Assembly: GCA_016744555.1 (NCBI GenBank)
Contig: JADGED010000046.1
Span: 1 to 14,340, forward strand
DNA: 14,340 bases
Source: Desulfuromonadaceae bacterium
Lineage (GTDB): Bacteria; Desulfobacterota; Desulfuromonadia; Desulfuromonadales; Geopsychrobacteraceae
Direction: 5' to 3'
Made by a program: the position numbers and the translations under genes. The notes beneath the pieces are model-generated. The model had not been told where the DNA came from. It was given only the letters and a program-made list of their open reading frames with translations, and made no database searches. Below, piece by piece: positions 7,401-14,340 of this stretch (its first letter is position 1; every line of letters starts with the position of its first letter).

Positions 7401-10400
7401 TGTTCAATTACTTGCGGGTAATTAATTGTATCAAGTGCTTGAGCTAAAATGACATCGGCTGCATTAGCGGAAGTAAGTGGGTATTTATTACCTAAATTGC
7501 AGCTGTAATAATCTATTCCAGCTGGTGGAGTTACCGGAAATAGGTGTAACTGCCGATAGGCATCGGCAACCGCCTTGGTTACTTCGCAATGGACTGTAGT
7601 TACCCCTTGCAGCGGGATAAAATGGCAGCCAAGGTCAGCGACTAATTGCTCTACCTGCTGCCGGTTACCGCCAACAACTACTTCACGATGGGTATTTATG
7701 ATTAATAGGTAAACTTGTTCTTTGTCACGCAAATACTCTTTGACCTGAGCAGCAGGAAGATTAACCATCCCCAGTTGCCAATCTACAGTTTCACCTTGAG
7801 GTAGATTCCAAATCCGTTTTGCAGCCCGACATTCGCCGCCAAGTTCGTTAGTAAAAAGTGGTGATTTTTCCAAGCGCTGCAACATGCCATCGCGATCTTT
7901 CCAGCCACCGGTAGAAAATAATCCTGCCGATTCGCCTAAGCTGTAACCACTGATCATTTGGGGGTGGATACCAAAACTTTGGACTAAATCACTCAATGCT
8001 GTGCACTGCGCTACGTGGGAAATTACCAGTGCATTGTGATCATTGTGGATATTTTCTGCCAACTCTCCACGCCAAAACTGGTCGGCCTGATACTGGTCGG
8101 CTAAGTACTTACTCTGTTGGTGTTGCTGCTGGTAAATTTGTGGCCAGCGAGCTGACAATTCACGACCCATCCCAGCATAATGGTTACCGGAACCGGGAAA
8201 GACAAAAGCTACTTTAGCGTCAGCACCAAATGGCTGTGCTGCATAAAAGATGCGCTCACGACTAGTAGGGTCAAGTTGTAATTCAGGGGCAACACCAATC
8301 GACTTAGAGGGATCATTCCTAAGGGATTTTTCTGCTTGATCGATGAGGAAGCTAAGGTTGTCATTACTTTCAGCAATCAAGCTAAGGCATAATGGCTGGT
8401 TTGCATCGATTGGTTTTTGGTCAAACCAATGGCGAGCCAAATTGTCTATGGCCAAATCACTGTGCAAGCCGATAAAATGCCGCAATACTGCGATTTCGGC
8501 TAATAATTGTTCTGGACTAACGGCAACAATGACAAACAAACCTTCGGGCAACTTTCCAATAGTACGTGCTGTTGCTTCAGTTTGTGCAATATCGTTGGTT
8601 CCGACATATTCTTCCAAAACCAAGCTAGAACAGGAACCATCACTACCAATTCCATTTACCAGTGCACGGCGGTTACCAACTGCACGATTATGCAACCAAT
8701 ATTGCGCCGCAGTTGGTACCGTAAACTTACCTTTTCCACGAATCCATTCAGGAGTCAGTGAGTTTAGATTTCGTAATGGCGGTAATATCTTGTGATGGAG
8801 ACACAGGGCCGTTTTAACCAAAGCAGCTAAACCAGCAGCGCCGCCGGCATTACCTATGTCGGCCTTAACACTACCAATTTTGGTACTTTGACTACTTGTA
8901 GCATTGCCAATAACGGCACCAAGGACTTGTGCTTCTAGTTTGTCGCTTGCTGGATTTCCACTACCATCGGTTTCAAGGTAAGAGATTGTTCCGGTTTTGG
9001 TATTAGCATCATGGCAAGCTTGTTCAACTGCTTGAGTATATGCGCTTGATTCCGGGGTAAACTTGTCTACCGCACCACCAATCGCGGTCCCTACCCCATC
9101 AATAACCGCATAAATTTGATCGCCATCTTGACGTGCATCTTCGAGCCGTTTCAACACTACAGCTGCGGCACCTTCACCAATAAAACTACCTGCATTATGC
9201 TGATCAAACGGACAGCCATTACCACCAGCAACAAGGTTACCGTTTTTATATCGACTAATAACAGCACGGACATCGCTAGCCATATCAACAGCACCAACGA
9301 TGGCTCGGTTTATTGAGCCTTCTTGTAACGAATGGATGCCAACTTCTAGGGCGCGAAGACCAGAGTTTTCTTCACTAGAGAGGGTGAAACTAGGGCCACC
9401 GATGCGAAATTCTTTCGCTATACGACTAGCAACAACACTACCGAGAGCCCCCATAGTTCGATTTGCTGATAATGCTGGCCCGGCAGCTTGGCGTAATTCA
9501 GCAATCCAGTCAGTTAATTGTTCTGCGTCGAGTTGCAAACCCAATTCGTTAGCCCATTTGCGAGCATATTTTTGTATCCCCCAGCGAAAGCTAAAATTAG
9601 TAGCGTTCTGATCAAGCCCTGTTCCGATGTATACTCCAGAAAACAGGAGATCTTCATCAGATAAGTTAGCATCATCCAGAGCTGCGGCCGCAACCTGCAA
9701 CATTAATAACTGACGTGGCAACATCTCCTCTTGCTCTTTTGGCGGGATGCGGAAATCTCCGGGATGGGAAAAAACTTCGGGGATAAAATGTCCACGAAAA
9801 TCGACCTTATCGAGACCTGCTTGCTTAAACCAGTTACTTTTTTTTGCTCCCCACCAATTAGTCGGTTCTGTCGCTACTGTATCTTCAATACTACCTAATA
9901 CTCGTTGCTGAAATTTGGTTAAGTTTTCCCACTTTCCAAATTGAGCCCCCATACCGACAATAGCAATTGGTTGAGTACGTTCCCGAAATGATGGATGCGA
10001 TCTAACTGTACTTTTTGATGCTTTTTTAGGAACCCATTCTTCCAGCAACATGTGAGCATTAATACCACCAAAACCAAACGCACTAACTCCTGCCCTACGA
10101 GGTAGATCTCCCTTGCGGGCTTCCCAGCGTTTTGGCTGCTCCAGCACTTGAAACGGACTATTATCAAAATCAATACCGTTGGCGGGCTGCTTAAAATTAA
10201 CTGTGGGCGGCAGAGTTTGTTTATTAATCGCCAAAATCGTTTTAATCGCTGCGGCAGAACCAGCTGCAGTCAAGAGGTGACCGATATTTGCCTTAACCGA
10301 ACCAATGACACATTGTCCGGTACGCCAGTTTTTGTCTTGCCACAATTGCTGTAAACTGGAGAACTCAACGGCATCACCAACTGGAGTTCCGGTGGCGTGA

Positions 10401-11380
10401 CACTCAATTAGATCAACATCTGCCGGAGACCAGCCCGCTTGCTGATAAGCTGAGCGCATCGCCCTTAATTGCCCTTCAGCAGCCGGAGCAAGCAAACTGC
10501 CACCTAGATCATTGGAAAGCCCTATACCACGAATAACAGCGTGAATATGGTCGCCATCACGCACTGCATCAGCGGTACGCTTTAACATTAATAGGCCACA
10601 CCCTTCTCCAACTACTAGGCCATTGCCATTTTGATCAAACGGCGAACAAGTACCGGTGGGAGAAAGTGCACGTAGCTGCGAAAATCCCATCTGCGTATAA
10701 AGAGAATCGGGGCGTGATAAACCACCGGCAAGCATGGTATCTGCCCGGCCAGATTGTAATTCATCAACGGCTAATTTAATTGCATACAAGGAAGAAGCAC
10801 ATGCAGCGTCAACGGTATAACATGTTCCAGCAAAACCTAATGCTTTGGCTAGAATCCCAGCAGGAAGACCGGCGACATAGTGGTTGATTGGCGCAACCTC
10901 TGCTTCGGGAAAAGGTAACTCCTGCGTCGATAGTTTTTCTACAAAGGTACGACCTAAATAGTTGCGTGCTAAAGCAGAGGATTTTTCGGTTGGCAACGCC
11001 AAATTACCGATAATGATTCCAGCCCGATTCCGATCTATTTTATCATTTGCAACGGAAGTAATTGTTTGTTGGCCAACGCGTAACAAGAGGCGAAACATAG
11101 GATCAAGGTCAGCCAGGAAATCGGCATCAATATCTAGTCCAGGAATTTTCCCCGTATCAGCTTCATCATCGAGAAAACAGCCTTTTTGAGAATAAACTTT
11201 GTCAGCGGCACCAACTTCTGGATCGTAGATGTCATCGATAGGAAGTAACCACCGTTCTGCAGGTGGACGGCGGGAGGTGTTGATATTGCCGACGATATTT
11301 TCCCAGTAACGATCCAAGGTTGGCGAATTAGGAAACATCCCGCCTACCCCTACTATTGCGACAGATTTATCGGGCAACAT
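4451..11380 (-). CDS. pfaC: PfaC/Pfa3-like synthase: KS-CLF-AT-DH-DH
   Basis: Giant iterative synthase subunit of 2309 residues for PUFA-like or secondary lipid synthesis, cytosolic. Order: KS about 3-450, with Cys194 in DAACASSL, His328 and His368; chain-length factor about 471-924, with the Cys replaced by Glu671 and the two His by Asp805 and Asn844; acyltransferase about 1057-1376 (GYSLGES with Ser1147, His1264); a helical linker; then two FabA-like dehydratases, each a degenerate hotdog followed by an active one (His1824/Glu1838 in DH1, His2208/Glu2222 in DH2). Classic marine PfaC is KS-CLF-DH-DH with the acyltransferase in PfaB. This order matches myxobacterial Pfa3 without its C-terminal acylglycerol-phosphate acyltransferase. 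The ATG at 11380 is chosen because it starts just before the KS (MLPDKSVAIVGVGG); a TTG at 11452 would only add 24 residues. GAGAA ten bases upstream is a weak ribosome site. It follows a PfaA-like gene in the same direction. Confidence 0.95.
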   Translation of the reverse strand: MLPDKSVAIVGVGGMFPNSPTLDRYWENIVGNINTSRRPPAERWLLPIDDIYDPEVGAADKVYSQKGCFLDDEADTGKIPGLDIDADFLADLDPMFRLLLRVGQQTITSVANDKIDRNRAGIIIGNLALPTEKSSALARNYLGRTFVEKLSTQELPFPEAEVAPINHYVAGLPAGILAKALGFAGTCYTVDAACASSLYAIKLAVDELQSGRADTMLAGGLSRPDSLYTQMGFSQLRALSPTGTCSPFDQNGNGLVVGEGCGLLMLKRTADAVRDGDHIHAVIRGIGLSNDLGGSLLAPAAEGQLRAMRSAYQQAGWSPADVDLIECHATGTPVGDAVEFSSLQQLWQDKNWRTGQCVIGSVKANIGHLLTAAGSAAAIKTILAINKQTLPPTVNFKQPANGIDFDNSPFQVLEQPKRWEARKGDLPRRAGVSAFGFGGINAHMLLEEWVPKKASKSTVRSHPSFRERTQPIAIVGMGAQFGKWENLTKFQQRVLGSIEDTVATEPTNWWGAKKSNWFKQAGLDKVDFRGHFIPEVFSHPGDFRIPPKEQEEMLPRQLLMLQVAAAALDDANLSDEDLLFSGVYIGTGLDQNATNFSFRWGIQKYARKWANELGLQLDAEQLTDWIAELRQAAGPALSANRTMGALGSVVASRIAKEFRIGGPSFTLSSEENSGLRALEVGIHSLQEGSINRAIVGAVDMASDVRAVISRYKNGNLVAGGNGCPFDQHNAGSFIGEGAAAVVLKRLEDARQDGDQIYAVIDGVGTAIGGAVDKFTPESSAYTQAVEQACHDANTKTGTISYLETDGSGNPASDKLEAQVLGAVIGNATSSQSTKIGSVKADIGNAGGAAGLAALVKTALCLHHKILPPLRNLNSLTPEWIRGKGKFTVPTAAQYWLHNRAVGNRRALVNGIGSDGSCSSLVLEEYVGTNDIAQTEATARTIGKLPEGLFVIVAVSPEQLLAEIAVLRHFIGLHSDLAIDNLARHWFDQKPIDANQPLCLSLIAESNDNLSFLIDQAEKSLRNDPSKSIGVAPELQLDPTSRERIFYAAQPFGADAKVAFVFPGSGNHYAGMGRELSARWPQIYQQQHQQSKYLADQYQADQFWRGELAENIHNDHNALVISHVAQCTALSDLVQSFGIHPQMISGYSLGESAGLFSTGGWKDRDGMLQRLEKSPLFTNELGGECRAAKRIWNLPQGETVDWQLGMVNLPAAQVKEYLRDKEQVYLLIINTHREVVVGGNRQQVEQLVADLGCHFIPLQGVTTVHCEVTKAVADAYRQLHLFPVTPPAGIDYYSCNLGNKYPLTSANAADVILAQALDTINYPQVIEQLYADGASVFLEVGPGNSCTRMINSILAEQPHLVRPVSSSGADATSQLLRLLGSCLAERLPVKLESLYPQPVLPRTNKPRIDTSIGGNDFNLATVTRRINTAKTVINDHTVKVMREVSEPLKQQPELATAAESSDPIIASFSQNLSSSIDAHQAYLGFTQSLEQAFTKNIALQTSLLQQMVAAGADISGFDLPVETPSTANAPIKQAAPVTNVAFDKQMCFEFAVGSVEKMLGAEFAEVDTYPTRVRLPDGPLMLVDRIMEVEGEARSMTHGRVVTEHDVTADRWYLDGGRIPTCVAVEAGQADLFLSGYLGIDFITKGNAVYRLLDAVVTFHRGLPVVGDTIHYDIKIEEFFRQDQTYLFRFNFEGTVNGEPLLSMRNGCAGFFTAADLAAGKGIIHTKLDLTPQPGKLPADWRELLPLRKEAYSEKQVDALYAGDLHSCFGAEFANLPFKPYTLPGNKLKLVDRVIELDPNGGRYGIGQITAEMDIAPNDWFLTCHFVDDQVMPGTLMYECCMHTLRIFLLRMGWVGAEGETWCEPVPGVGSGLKCRGQVVATTKTVTYRVSIKELGYRPEPFAIVDALMYADGHPIVEIPDMSVRLAGLDRQKVESLWQASVNEVAAPQLKQILYDTDKITAYAIGNPSEAFGEPYRIFDHERKIARLPGPPFQFLDRIVAINGEPWKLVEGVTVTGEYDVPVDAWYFADNRQENMPFSVLLEIGLQPCGWLAAYLGSALTSETDLSFRNLDGNAVQHRPVTAQSGTLTIDVKITRVASSGGMIIQSYDFAVSDSQGPVYTGDTVFGFFSKQSLAQQVGVQGANLYQPTTVELAAAETFAYPTEAPYPNTKMSMVNEIEAFIPQGGSKGLGYIRGNKLVDPDEWFFKAHFYQDPVCPGSLGLESFLQLLKVVAAKRWGIDPKSQFETIVCNEKHSWNYRGQIIPANKKVAIEAVITAVDDAQKVIHADGFLSVDGKIIYQLHDFSIKLIN

Positions 11381-11405
11381 AGATATAATGTTCTCATAAG
11401 GATAA

Positions 11406-11411
11406 AGTATA
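11406..11411 (-). promoter_or_regulatory. Possible -10 box before the KS-CLF-AT-DH-DH gene
   Basis: TATACT on the minus strand, 25 bases upstream of the ATG at 11380, within an AT-rich patch. No convincing -35 hexamer sits 16-18 bases further upstream, so this is a weak candidate for an internal promoter downstream of the inverted-repeat element. Confidence 0.2.
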
Positions 11412-11420
11412 AAAAATAAA

Positions 11421-11681
11421 GCCACCAAACAGACCGAGGAAAACCGGGTCAAAAGCCTTAACGGAGAGGCGGAGAGATGCAGAGAAAAACAAAATCAAAC
11501 ATAGGCACCAAGAGCGCCAAGTAAATCTAAAGCAAAAGCATTCAATGCTTTGGCTTTAAACCTTTAAAAGCCTTTGCCCTTCTTGGTGTCCTTGATGCCT
11601 TGGTGGCAATATTAAAGGTTTTGACTTTCTCTCCAGCTCTCCAACTCAGCGCCTCTCCGTTAAAATATCCTTTTTGGTGGC
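11421..11681. repeat. Nested inverted-repeat intergenic element inside the synthase operon
   Basis: Fills the gap between the two synthase genes. The outermost arms are GCCACCAAA (11421-11429) and TTTGGTGGC (11673-11681). Next is a perfect 14-bp pair, TTAACGGAGAGGCG (11458-11471) and its complement (11650-11663). Inside these, CACCAAGA (11506-11513) pairs with TCTTGGTG (11581-11588), and a near-perfect hairpin sits at 11528-11558. Imperfect GAGAG-rich and CCAAGG-rich direct repeats lie in the arms. No ORF of note is present. I recall similar 'CTTGGTG...CCTTGGTGG' and 'GCCTCTCCGTTAA' strings in gaps of unrelated bacterial genomes, some next to GxxExxY-family genes, but this is unverified memory. 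It may be a MITE-like element or relic, and as RNA it could attenuate or protect the transcript between the two genes. Confidence 0.75.
11528..11558. repeat. 31-bp near-palindrome at the core of the element
   Basis: Two 15-base arms (11528-11542 and 11544-11558) are reverse complements with one mismatch, around a single central base. The inner part, AAAGCAT-TCA-ATGCTTT, would form the loop-proximal stem in RNA. It is not followed by a clean T-run on either strand, so it is not a standard factor-independent terminator. Confidence 0.7.
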
Positions 11682-11691
11682 AAAAATGGTT

Positions 11692-14340
11692 TTAAGCGAC
11701 ACCAATCAATTTATTACGCTGAAATGTCGCATTTAAAGATTGATCGATAACACACTCATAGTCTTCAATTCGTGCTACTAACAAACCATCTTGCGGATCT
11801 ACAAAATCAATATTTGCAGTCGCTCGATTATTGGTCTGCTGCGTTAACTGCACTCTAATTTCAACTCCAGAAGCGGGGAATTGCTGCTGGTATTGACGAT
11901 AGCGACCAGTAAAAACCGGTAACGAAGCGGATTGATACTGCTCAAAACTCCAAAGGATCATCATTTGGAAGCTACTATCAAGTGCTAGAGGATCGGCAAA
12001 CCATGAATTACGTAATGGCTGATCAATCCAACTTTGTGGCAATGGAGCTGGATTTACTAAGGCATTTATTCCCGCAGCAGATGCTCCAGTTATTTCACGA
12101 ATACCTTGAAAGTTTTCCCCATGGAAAAGGCGTCCAGAACGATAAATTTCACTACTTGGATGCGGATATAATGGTAATTCAAGTTTAGTTGCTGCGGTTT
12201 TACGTTCTGGCAACTTGGAAGCCAATACAATTCTAGCTCTTGCGTGGGCAAGTGGCTGACCAGTTTTATCCAGACTAGAAAGTTCTACCGGGATAACATG
12301 AACACCATCACCCTTAATCGCTTTACCCGTTGTTACCTGTAAATTAACTGCTTGTTGTGCTTCGACAATTACACCTTTAAGTATACGTAAGTCATTGAAA
12401 CCCTGGAATTTTAAGCCAGGATTGTTATGGATAGCCCCATGAGCAAGCCATTCAATGATAACTGCCATCGGCAATACCGCTTTTCCATCAATTACGTGAG
12501 ATTGTAAAAATGGGTATTGCTTGATATCCAAATCGAGGTCAAATGCTTTAGAAACATAGATATTTTGATGTGGTTCAACTGGCTCAGCTATTACTATCTC
12601 TTCATCTCCTCCAGAAATAACCAATTCAACTGCTCCACCTGGAGGAGTGGCTAGTTCGTTCATGAGGTAATTTGACCCAGCTTGCAGATCAATGACGTCA
12701 ATACCTTCCTGAGCAAATACCTGTTTTAATGCCGGAGTAACCATGCCGCCGTCCCATGGACCCCAGTTAAGGGATAAGACGCGACAGTCTGGTCTGCTTG
12801 TGGCTTGCTGATCAGCAATTTTATTAAGTACTTCGTTGGCTACAGCATAATCTACTTGGCCAATGCGACCAAAACGCCCAGTGGATGATGAAAATAGTGC
12901 CATAAACTTTAAGGCATCGTCACCAGCAGCGTTGATAAGAGCTCGTAAACCATCAATCTTGGTTGAATAGACTTGTGCAAACTGCTCTGTGGTCTTCTCT
13001 TTTATCAACTTATCGGCAAGTACCCCGGCGCCGTGAATAATCCCTTTAATTGCACCGTATTGGTTGCGAACTTCGGCAAATAAAGAATCAACTGCTCCTT
13101 GATCACGCAGGTCGACGGAACGATAAATGGCAGTACCACCACTAGTGAGAATACGCTCTAGAGTGTTTCGAATTTCTCTGGCGGCCATAATTTGATTATA
13201 TTGATCGGCGACATCACGAGGCTTAAGCGGGTTATCGGCATGGGCGATAATGCCTTTTTTGATCTCCCCTTCTGACATCAAAGAAACCAACCATGCAGGT
13301 TCAGCTGATGGCATAGGGCTACGGCCAAGTAACAACAAACTAGCTTTAGTTGCCGCACTTAGTGCAATTGCTACTTCAGCAGTTACACCACGAGCACCAC
13401 CACTGATCGCTACCAAGTCTCCTGCAGCAATTGGAATTTCTGCGGAAGTTTCTGCCAACGGTTCTGGAACTAATTCGAGACAGTGCAGCCCTTGAGTACT
13501 AATCCCAACCTCAATAGGTCCAACACTAAAGATTTCATCAACCAAAGCACTAGCAGTAGGGAGAATTTCCATCCCCATAGCTAGATCGAGAGCCTTACAA
13601 TGGATAGCGGGCCACTCCAATGCTGCAGTTTTACTTAATCCGGCTAAACCGCCAGATAATACATCGGTAATTTCACCGTTTACATCAAGCCCGAAGTAGC
13701 CATCCAACCGTGAAACGGTGGTAAAAAATGCACCGCCAAACTGACTAGCTTTTTGTAACGCTGGTTCAACTTGTTGCAGCAATTTAAACGAATCGAGGAG
13801 AAATTTATCGTTGCTACCAGCCAGAGGAGCCAAGACAATTAATCCAGCAAGACTCTCTGGTATTGCTAAGCTAGCGACTGTAGCCATAGAAATTTTTCGA
13901 GGGATCAATTGACGTGCAGTTATGCGTGAACAAATTGCATCGGCTAACGACGATCCATCGTCAGTAATCCAAACTTCTGTACCGGCACTAAAAGAAAATT
14001 CTTTACTCCCACGTTTTTGCGGAAGTGCTACGGGTTTAAGAACTTCACGGTTAATCCCTTTTGCAGCATTTTCTTCATTGATTGATGCAGGTGCACTGTT
14101 GGGTTCACTTTTACCAGCAGAACTAGCTAAGAAATCGACTATCTGCCCCACTGTCTGCAATGTCCCCAAGTGTTCTGGTTTAATTGCTGGGGTTCCGGGT
14201 AATTGTTGTTGCAACGCCGAAAGAATTTCAACCCGTTTTATTGAATCGATGCCGAGATCGGTATCAAGGGCCATTTCCAGTTCTAACATTTCCACCGGAT
14301 AACCGGTTTTATCGGCAATTACTGCCAGTAAAGTTGTGGT
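11692..14340 (-). CDS. pfaA: PfaA-like synthase, C-terminal part: ACP-KR-DH
   Basis: The last 882 residues of a PUFA-type synthase; the reading frame is open to the right edge, so the true start lies outside. Visible order: end of an acyl carrier protein domain, with the phosphopantetheine Ser33 in DLGIDSIKRVEIL; a linker; a large ketoreductase with a structural half (about 121-295) and a catalytic half (about 308-540) showing the NADPH motif SGGARGVTAE (313-322), Lys461, Ser484-486 and Tyr498 in DYAVAN; then a PKS-type double-hotdog dehydratase with HxxxGxxxxP (His615) and DxxxQ (Asp788, Gln792). Classic PfaA is KS-MAT-tandem ACPs-KR-DH, so the upstream part should contain KS, MAT and further ACPs. 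The ACP carries the chain for the partner protein encoded downstream. A GTG at 14295 is in frame but lies inside the ACP fold, so it is not a start. All visible catalytic residues are intact. Confidence 0.93.
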   Translation of the reverse strand, partial: TTTLLAVIADKTGYPVEMLELEMALDTDLGIDSIKRVEILSALQQQLPGTPAIKPEHLGTLQTVGQIVDFLASSAGKSEPNSAPASINEENAAKGINREVLKPVALPQKRGSKEFSFSAGTEVWITDDGSSLADAICSRITARQLIPRKISMATVASLAIPESLAGLIVLAPLAGSNDKFLLDSFKLLQQVEPALQKASQFGGAFFTTVSRLDGYFGLDVNGEITDVLSGGLAGLSKTAALEWPAIHCKALDLAMGMEILPTASALVDEIFSVGPIEVGISTQGLHCLELVPEPLAETSAEIPIAAGDLVAISGGARGVTAEVAIALSAATKASLLLLGRSPMPSAEPAWLVSLMSEGEIKKGIIAHADNPLKPRDVADQYNQIMAAREIRNTLERILTSGGTAIYRSVDLRDQGAVDSLFAEVRNQYGAIKGIIHGAGVLADKLIKEKTTEQFAQVYSTKIDGLRALINAAGDDALKFMALFSSSTGRFGRIGQVDYAVANEVLNKIADQQATSRPDCRVLSLNWGPWDGGMVTPALKQVFAQEGIDVIDLQAGSNYLMNELATPPGGAVELVISGGDEEIVIAEPVEPHQNIYVSKAFDLDLDIKQYPFLQSHVIDGKAVLPMAVIIEWLAHGAIHNNPGLKFQGFNDLRILKGVIVEAQQAVNLQVTTGKAIKGDGVHVIPVELSSLDKTGQPLAHARARIVLASKLPERKTAATKLELPLYPHPSSEIYRSGRLFHGENFQGIREITGASAAGINALVNPAPLPQSWIDQPLRNSWFADPLALDSSFQMMILWSFEQYQSASLPVFTGRYRQYQQQFPASGVEIRVQLTQQTNNRATANIDFVDPQDGLLVARIEDYECVIDQSLNATFQRNKLIGVA

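Noticed and set aside
11381..11452. TTG-initiated 24-residue hydrophobic N-terminal extension of the KS-CLF-AT-DH-DH protein, possibly a membrane anchor
   Set aside because: TTG start without a clear ribosome site. The ATG at 11380 lies right before the KS fold, where homologues of this type begin.
11528..11588. Intrinsic terminator between the two synthase genes
   Set aside because: The stem is AT-rich with no run of T residues after it on the transcribed strand. It fits a repeat element better than a classical terminator.
11453..11691. Remnant of a GxxExxY-type coding gene
   Set aside because: The terminal motifs recall strings I associate with such loci, but no frame shows the GxxExxY or nuclease motif.
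14287..14295. GTG/ATG codons as the start of the ACP-KR-DH protein
   Set aside because: The frame is open upstream to the window edge and reads as the first helix of the ACP (TTTLLAVIADKTGYPVEML), so the gene is truncated by the window.

Overview
The window reads as one gene-dense stretch of a Gram-negative bacterial chromosome, with every supported gene on the minus strand. Transcription runs from high to low coordinates. Its core is part of a PfaA/PfaC-type iterative fatty-acid/polyketide synthase ('PUFA synthase' or secondary-lipid synthase) locus. A lipoprotein signal peptide, a c-type-haem periplasmic sensor of the Tll0287/DUF3365 kind and moderate-to-low GC suggest a proteobacterium-like organism. 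A deltaproteobacterial (Desulfobacterota/Desulfuromonadota-like) host is my best guess, from the haem sensor and the intergenic repeat style. This is inference only, as no rRNA or marker gene is present.

Layout in order of transcription. (1) 14340-11692: the C-terminal 882 residues of a PfaA-like protein (end of an ACP, ketoreductase, PKS-type dehydratase), cut by the right edge. (2) 11691-11381: a gap of about 310 bp filled by a nested inverted-repeat element. (3) 11380-4451: a 2309-residue protein with the order KS, chain-length factor, acyltransferase, DH, DH. This resembles the myxobacterial Pfa3 order without the terminal acyltransferase of that protein. (4) 4438-4097: a small lipoprotein starting 12 nt after the synthase stop. 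(5) 4096-3878: a gap with a candidate -35 box and a 32-codon ORF with a strong ribosome binding site, whose TAG stop touches the ATG of the next gene. (6) 3877-1148: a membrane sensor with haem-c, PAS, PAS, degenerate GGDEF and intact-looking EAL domains, a probable c-di-GMP phosphodiesterase. (7) 1120 to the left edge: an M48 (Ste24-like) integral-membrane zinc metalloprotease, cut near its C-terminus.

The two synthase proteins are complementary. The PfaA-like chain holds the growing acyl group on ACPs and does ketoreduction plus one dehydration. The PfaC-like chain supplies condensation (KS with its inactive CLF partner), an acyltransferase and two FabA-like dehydratases. The enoyl reductase (PfaD), phosphopantetheinyl transferase and the KS-AT front of PfaA would lie beyond the right edge if present. 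The lipoprotein is probably cotranscribed with the synthase. The haem sensor and protease form a second, more AT-rich unit whose link to the lipid genes is only positional.

The most unusual items are the nested inverted repeat inside the synthase operon, the small ORF abutting the sensor in the same frame, the single-chain KS-CLF-AT-DH-DH architecture with a Lys where malonyl acyltransferases carry Arg, and the lipoprotein attached to the synthase genes. No tRNA, rRNA, CRISPR array, transposase or convincing factor-independent terminator was seen.
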